Shown here: in pieces, positions 49,740 through 53,573 of the stretch | How the letters are laid out: each line of letters starts with the position of its first letter | Position numbering within the stretch: position 1 is the stretch's first letter | Assembly: GCF_002531825.1 (NCBI RefSeq) | Contig: NZ_NWSX01000040.1 | Location: 1-53,573 of the forward strand | Direction of reading: 5' to 3' | From: Rhizobium sp. J15 | GTDB taxonomy: Bacteria; Pseudomonadota; Alphaproteobacteria; Rhizobiales; Rhizobiaceae | Length of the DNA stretch: 53,573 bases | Translations under genes and position numbers: made by a program | The notes under the pieces: model-generated | Seen by the model: only the letters and a program-made list of their open reading frames with translations | The model's database searches: none | Told to the model about the DNA's origin: nothing

Positions 49740-50936
49740 ATGAATAAACCCCTCATCGTCATCTTCACCGCCATCGGCCTCGATGCCGCGGGCATAGGCC
49801 TGATCTTCCCCATCCTGCCGCGGCTGCTCCAGGAGGTAACCCATGCCGGCAATGTCGCTGCCTATATCGGGATCATGACCGCGCTTTATGCGCTGATGCA
49901 GTTCGTCTTCGCGCCGGTGCTCGGCGCCTTGAGCGACAATCTCGGCAGGCGTCCCGTGCTGCTGCTTTCGCTTGGCGGGGCGGCGATCAATTATCTCGTC
50001 ATGGCCATTGCGCCGCAGCTCTGGATGCTGCTGCTCGGCCGCGCCATTGCCGGCCTGACCAGCGCCAACGTCTCCGTCGCCATGGCTTACATCACCGACA
50101 TCTCGGCGGAGGACATGCGAGCCCGCCGCTTCGGCCTGTTCAACGCGACCTTCGGCATCGGCTTCATCGTCGGGCCGGTGCTCGGCGGGCTGCTCGGCGA
50201 CCAGTGGCTGCGGCTGCCATTCATCGCCGCTGCCGTGCTGAATGCCTGCAATCTCCTGCTGGCCTTCTTCGTTCTGCCGGAGTCCCGCGCGCCGGCGCGG
50301 GGGAAGATCGAGTTCGCCGCCCTCAATCCGCTGCGGCCGCTCCGCTGGGTTCTGTCGATGAAGGGGCTCCTGCCGGTCATCCTGGTGTTTTTCATCCTGA
50401 GCGCCACCGGCGAGGCCTATGGCACCTGCTGGGCACTGTGGGGTTTCGACACCTTTCATTGGAACGGTCTCTGGATCGGCCTGTCGCTCGGCGCATTCGG
50501 CATCTGCCAGACGCTGGTGCAGGCGCTTTTGCCCGGCCCGGCCAGCAAACGGCTGGGCGAACGCGGCGCCGTCGTCGTCGGCATCGCCTGCGCCTGCATC
50601 GCTCTCATCGCCATGGCCTTCGCCAGGGAGGGCTGGATCGTCTTCGCCATCATGCCGGTCTTTGCGCTCGCCGGCATCGGCACGCCGGCATTCCAGGCGC
50701 TCGCCACCCGGCAGGTCGATCCCGCCCGCCAGGGCGAGCTGCAGGGCGTGCTGACATCGGCCGTCAGCCTGGCGTCGATCATCGGTCCGCTGGCCTTCTC
50801 GACACTCTACTTCGCCGTCCGGCAGGCGTGGCCGGGGGCGATCTGGCTCTCCGTCGTCGCCATATACATCGTCGCGGTTCCGCCGGTGCTGTTGGGAACC
50901 CGGACTGGCCGTGCCGTGGCGCCCGTAAGCGCGTAG
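49740..50936 (+). CDS. MFS efflux transporter, TetA-like (TCR/Tet family)
   Basis: This 398-residue protein has 12 predicted membrane spans and the Tet-type motifs: GLDAAGIGLIFPILPRLL in TM1, GALSDNLGRRPVLLLS between TM2 and TM3, and GKIEF at the central loop. It resembles tetracycline-type drug/proton antiporters, though such relatives often export other compounds. The divergent TetR gene and its two palindromes argue for ligand-induced expression. No antibiotic range can be read from the sequence. Confidence 0.9.
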   Translation: MNKPLIVIFTAIGLDAAGIGLIFPILPRLLQEVTHAGNVAAYIGIMTALYALMQFVFAPVLGALSDNLGRRPVLLLSLGGAAINYLVMAIAPQLWMLLLGRAIAGLTSANVSVAMAYITDISAEDMRARRFGLFNATFGIGFIVGPVLGGLLGDQWLRLPFIAAAVLNACNLLLAFFVLPESRAPARGKIEFAALNPLRPLRWVLSMKGLLPVILVFFILSATGEAYGTCWALWGFDTFHWNGLWIGLSLGAFGICQTLVQALLPGPASKRLGERGAVVVGIACACIALIAMAFAREGWIVFAIMPVFALAGIGTPAFQALATRQVDPARQGELQGVLTSAVSLASIIGPLAFSTLYFAVRQAWPGAIWLSVVAIYIVAVPPVLLGTRTGRAVAPVSA

Positions 50937-50971
50937 AGGCCAAGCCTCGGATCCGGTCGATCTAAATCGCA

Positions 50972-50986
50972 TCCGATTAAATCGGA
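50972..50986. promoter_or_regulatory. OhrR operator 1, TCCGATTAAATCGGA
   Basis: A 15-bp palindrome (7-1-7) just upstream of the -35 of the ohr promoter. It recurs at 51028 and, with one mismatch, at 53453 before ohrR. The core AATTAAAT-like sequence is of the kind bound by MarR/OhrR proteins. Confidence 0.85.
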
Positions 50987-50992
50987 ATGGTG

Positions 50993-51021
50993 TTGACATC
51001 AAATTCGGTTTGGCGTATTAA
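50993..51021 (+). promoter_or_regulatory. ohr promoter
   Basis: TTGACA at 50993-50998 and TATTAA at 51016-51021 are 17 bp apart, a good sigma-70 promoter flanked on each side by an OhrR operator. Confidence 0.75.
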
Positions 51022-51027
51022 CGCGCA

Positions 51028-51042
51028 TCCGATTAAATCGGA
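51028..51042. promoter_or_regulatory. OhrR operator 2, TCCGATTAAATCGGA
   Basis: An exact second copy of the 15-bp palindrome, downstream of the -10. Sites 56 bp apart around the promoter could let OhrR dimers block transcription together. Confidence 0.85.
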
Positions 51043-51077
51043 CACGCTATAAATAACCGAACCGAAAGGAAATGACC

Positions 51078-51473
51078 ATGACCGAGAAGCTTCTTTTCAC
51101 TGGCAAGACCCACATCGCCGGCGGCCGCGAAGGCTATGCGCGCAGCAGCGACGGCACGCTCAAAATCAAGCTGCCGCAGCCGCACCCGGCTGCCGAAAAC
51201 CTGTTCGGCGCCGCCTGGTCGGCCTGCTATATCGGCGCCATCGAGCTCGCCGCCTCGCAGCGGAAGATCAAGCTGCCGGCCGGTCCCGAGGTCGATGCCG
51301 AGATCACCCTCAACGCCGATGGCGGCTCCTTCTTCCTGCGCGCACGCTTCGACGTCAGCCTTCCCGGCATCGAGCGCGGCGTCGCCGAGGAACTGATCGA
51401 GGCAGCGCACGGGATCTGCCCTTACTCCAAGGCGACGCACGGCAATATCGGCGTCGAGACCCGGCTCGTCTAA
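51078..51473 (+). CDS. ohr: Organic hydroperoxide resistance protein (Ohr)
   Basis: This 131-residue OsmC-fold enzyme reduces organic hydroperoxides with a catalytic cysteine pair, seen in FGAAWSACYIGA and HGICPYSKAT. The length is normal for Ohr. An AAAGGA site suits the second ATG at 51078; the ATG at 51072 is only 1 nt from it. Two OhrR operators overlap its promoter and a good terminator follows, so it is a single-gene unit induced by peroxide through OhrR. Confidence 0.95.
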   Translation: MTEKLLFTGKTHIAGGREGYARSSDGTLKIKLPQPHPAAENLFGAAWSACYIGAIELAASQRKIKLPAGPEVDAEITLNADGGSFFLRARFDVSLPGIERGVAEELIEAAHGICPYSKATHGNIGVETRLV

Positions 51474-51492
51474 CGGACGCGCCTGAAAGCGG

Positions 51493-51523
51493 GGGTCTGC
51501 CGATCGGCGGCAGACCCGTTTTT
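51493..51523 (+). terminator. Rho-independent terminator of ohr
   Basis: GGGTCTGCCG and CGGCAGACCC form a 10-bp stem with a 5-nt loop, followed by GTTTTT. It lies 20 bp after the ohr stop codon. Confidence 0.92.
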
Positions 51524-51566
51524 GAGCCAGCATCCATCGAAACGCCACCGATCCGGAGAATATGCC

Positions 51567-52613
51567 ATGACCAGCAGCCATGCAGAGCCGCACCGGGCCT
51601 ATGACGAGTTTTCGCTTTTGCTCGATCCCGATGTCTACGAGCCGTTGCCTGACGATTGGCTGATCGGGCTCACCGATGTCGTCAGCTCGACAGCGGCGAT
51701 CGGGCAGGGGCGTTACGCAGACGTCAATTATGCCGGCGCCGCGATCATCGCGGCCCTCGGCAATGCCTGGGGCTCGTTCGATTTTCCCTTCGTGTTTCGC
51801 GGAGACGGGGCGGCTTTCACGCTGCCGCCGCATGGCCTCATGGCCGCGACCTCGGCATTGCGGCAGGTCGCGAGTTTTGCCAGGACCGACCTCGACCTGA
51901 CCCTGCGTGTCGGGCTGGTCACCGTCCGCGAAATCCGCGCTGCCGGGCGTGACGTGAAGATCGCCCGCTACGCCGCCTCCGAAAAGGCAACTTATGCGAT
52001 GTTTGCAGGCGGCGGGCTCAAATGGGCGGAGCAGCAGATCAGGAACGGCCGCTATCTCGTCAAGCCCGGGCGCTACCCGTCGCGGCCCGACCTGACCGGC
52101 CTCAGCTGCGACTGGGCGCCGTTTCCGAGCCGGCAGGGCGAGATCCTGTCGCTGCTGGTCGAACCGCGCGATCATACGAGCCCGGAGGAGTTTGCGGCGC
52201 TCGCGAAGTGCGTGCTTGCGGTTTTCGATGCCGCGCCGCGCCGGTCCTCTCCGATTTCGGCGGAGAATGCGGTCCCCAGGGACGGCGCACGGGAGGTCAG
52301 CGCGACAGCCTGGCCGGAGGTCGCCTCCAATTCGGATTTCCGCAAGTTCGATGACGGTCTGCGCCTGACGCTGGACTGCACGCCCGAACAGATCGACAGC
52401 GTCGAAGCCATTTTGGCTGCGGCAAGGATGCGCGGCGAAATCGACTTCGGCCTGCACCGCCAGTCGCACGCGCTGATGACCTGCCTCGTCCCCGCCGGCC
52501 GCCCGGATTCGCACCTGCATTTCCTCGACGGCTTGGGCGGCGGCTATGCGAAAGCGGCGGAGATGATGGAGGAGGGGGCGCTTGCGCAGGTGGTGCGGTC
52601 GCGTGCGCTGTAG
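51567..52613 (+). CDS. DUF3095 (nucleotide-cyclase-like) protein
   Basis: This 348-residue protein matches DUF3095, described as adenylate-cyclase-like. Visible marks are LIGLTDVVSSTAAIGQGRYA with the first Asp, and FDFPFVFRGDGAAFTLPPHG with the second. It lacks the NxxxR transition-state motif I would expect of an active class III cyclase, so catalysis is uncertain. GGAGAA 7-8 bp upstream supports the ATG at 51567. It lies between ohr and ohrR, but the strong ohr terminator suggests a separate unit. Confidence 0.8.
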   Translation: MTSSHAEPHRAYDEFSLLLDPDVYEPLPDDWLIGLTDVVSSTAAIGQGRYADVNYAGAAIIAALGNAWGSFDFPFVFRGDGAAFTLPPHGLMAATSALRQVASFARTDLDLTLRVGLVTVREIRAAGRDVKIARYAASEKATYAMFAGGGLKWAEQQIRNGRYLVKPGRYPSRPDLTGLSCDWAPFPSRQGEILSLLVEPRDHTSPEEFAALAKCVLAVFDAAPRRSSPISAENAVPRDGAREVSATAWPEVASNSDFRKFDDGLRLTLDCTPEQIDSVEAILAAARMRGEIDFGLHRQSHALMTCLVPAGRPDSHLHFLDGLGGGYAKAAEMMEEGALAQVVRSRAL

Positions 52614-52680
52614 GGCTGGGGTTGACACTACCTGTCCTCCCTCGCCAAGTCAGCTTATCGGGAAACAGGCACCACCTTTC

Positions 52681-52821
52681 CTCCGTCATTCCTGTGCCCG
52701 TCACAGGAATCCAGCCACCGCGCGTCGGCGCGGTGAGTGACTCTGCTGAAAGCAAGAGAGTCTCCCGCGCCCAAGGACTTGGGCGCGCTGGATCCCTGTG
52801 ACGGGCACAGGGATGACGGAG
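52681..52821. repeat. 141-bp inverted repeat element (cctgtgcccgtcacaggaatccag)
   Basis: The 34-bp arms at 52681-52714 and 52788-52821 match in reverse at 32 of 34 positions, and the centre carries another hairpin (gcgcccaaggacttgggcgc). A copy lacking the right arm is at 31823-31931. The symmetric layout suggests a small palindromic mobile unit. No gene is seen in 52614-52930. Confidence 0.85.
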
Positions 52822-52930
52822 GTGAGGTAGTGCCCGCCCAATCGCGCCTTCCGAGAAGAACGGTGCCATTCTCGACCAATGCGCCCATCGCTTTGGGCAT
52901 GTCACCGGTCCGTGATAAGTGATGTGATCA

Positions 52931-53404
52931 TCATTTTCCCGGTTCGGCCTGCGCCCGCAGCAGGTTGTCGCGCAGCCGCGCCACGGATTGTTGCACGACC
53001 GGGAATTCATCGCCGAGGCCGATGGCGTCGGTCAGGGCGGAGCCGGGATCGGTTTCGAGAAGATTGCGGCCCGCCGGCGTCAGGCTGACACGCACCTGCC
53101 GTTCGTCGGCGGGATCGCGATGGCGGGTGATAAAGCCCGATGATTCCAGCTTCTTGAGGATCGGCGTCAGCGTGTTGGATTCGAGGAACAGTTTCTCGCC
53201 CAGCATGCTGACCGTCTGGCCGTCCTCCTCGGAGAGGGCAACCATGGCGATATATTGGGTGTAGGTCAGGCCCAGCGCATCCAGGATCGGCTTATAGGCG
53301 CGGCCGAAGGCGAGGTTGGCCGAATAGATCGCGAAGCACAGGAAATTCGACAGCTTCCTGGGTGCGGGCGCATCAGGCTGTTTTGCGGTTTTAGACATGG
53401 GCAT
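52931..53404 (-). CDS. ohrR: OhrR, MarR-family peroxide-sensing repressor
   Basis: This 157-residue MarR-type regulator has the redox cysteine in LSNFLCFAIYSA (near residue 25), the position known for OhrR, and the winged helix (VSMLGEKLFLESNTLTPILK, then RDPADERQVRVSLT). Oxidation of that cysteine releases DNA and turns on ohr. AGGA lies 7 bp before the ATG at 53404. It faces ohr with the DUF3095 gene between them. Its own promoter region holds a third operator. Confidence 0.95.
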   Translation of the reverse strand: MPMSKTAKQPDAPAPRKLSNFLCFAIYSANLAFGRAYKPILDALGLTYTQYIAMVALSEEDGQTVSMLGEKLFLESNTLTPILKKLESSGFITRHRDPADERQVRVSLTPAGRNLLETDPGSALTDAIGLGDEFPVVQQSVARLRDNLLRAQAEPGK

Positions 53405-53452
53405 CGGCCTATCCTGTCCGGATATTGAAGGATGGTCTCTATATATATCGCA

Positions 53453-53467
53453 TCCGATTAAATCGCA
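53453..53467. promoter_or_regulatory. OhrR operator 3, TCCGATTAAATCGCA
   Basis: The same palindrome with one mismatch (C for G) 49 bp upstream of ohrR, fitting autoregulation. Nothing else was identified in 53468-53573, the window end. Confidence 0.8.
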
Positions 53468-53573
53468 ATGGTGCATCGGATGTTCGTCCGGCCGTCGCCC
53501 GGCATTCCGGGCGGCGGCCAGTATCTGACCCGTGGCCTAGGACCAATCGACATTCAGGATTCCCAAATCAGCT

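Noticed and set aside
51033..52628. 531-residue minus-strand frame over ohr and the DUF3095 gene
   Set aside because: It spans two independent plus-strand genes and their terminator, which no real gene would do without disturbing them.
1..53573. tRNA, rRNA or riboswitch genes
   Set aside because: No cloverleaf with a recognisable T-loop or conserved riboswitch core was seen by eye. Short RNAs cannot be excluded.

Overview
The window looks like chromosomal DNA of a fast-growing rhizobium (Rhizobium leguminosarum/etli group or a close Rhizobiaceae relative). The reasons are GC-rich coding sequence, mosaic intergenic repeats of the RIME type, a GAAC-N7-GAAC LexA box of the alphaproteobacterial kind, a UvrB with long low-complexity ends, DUF982 and DUF1501/DUF1800 genes, and palindromic OhrR operators. 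The species name is an inference. I saw no tRNA, rRNA, CRISPR array or complete insertion sequence.

Region by region. 1-1208: the end of an unidentified gene and a DegP/HtrA-like serine protease without a signal peptide. 1568-7022: a phage-derived replication module with a leftward repressor, divergent Cro-like gene, small protein, winged-helix protein, CHC2/Toprim primase, VapE-type helicase, and a GH108 muramidase with a C-terminal membrane anchor; no integrase, capsid or att site is visible. 7400-8800: dusA and a cold-shock protein. 9300-11050: a palindromic repeat, a deleted IS66 element and an orphan gene. 11265-14045: a large RTX/cadherin secreted protein made by internal duplication. 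14437-17103: DUF3828 protein, GNAT acetyltransferase, an SRAP (YedK/HMCES) gene under an SOS box, and an unknown protein. 17199-19362: an AT-rich three-gene operon (two-TM coiled-coil protein, ImmA/IrrE metallopeptidase, T4-beta-like protein) inserted between the SRAP region and uvrB. This is the best candidate for an undescribed system, possibly defensive. 19422-22373: uvrB.

22.5-31.7 kb holds many small genes: DUF982, tandem paralogous lipoproteins, GFA, DUF805, a class III nucleotide cyclase, DUF899, DUF4087, a single-domain response regulator behind a possible EcfG-type promoter, a small lipoprotein, a divergent LysR/NmrA pair and a methyltransferase. 32.2-38.8 kb: an MFS carrier, DUF486, the DUF1800/DUF1501 pair, small proteins and a hotdog thioesterase. 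39.1-45.3 kb: a Cache-type chemoreceptor, a single-chain adenylation-carrier-acyltransferase protein (a Dlt-like logic in one polypeptide), and an extensin-like lipoprotein with LAS-peptidase-like motifs. 46.0-48.9 kb: a SARP/TPR regulator, a co-transcribed 72-residue protein and a secreted HExxH protein. 49.0-53.5 kb: two regulator-target pairs with visible operators, TetR/MFS (TACT-N-AGTA sites) and Ohr/OhrR (TCCGATTAAATCGGA sites), with a DUF3095 gene between ohr and ohrR.

Functional themes are DNA damage and mobile-element conflict in the first half (phage module, IS66 remnant, SRAP, ImmA/beta operon, uvrB) and cell-surface, signalling and stress genes in the second half. Annotations are from reading motifs only; no database search was run.
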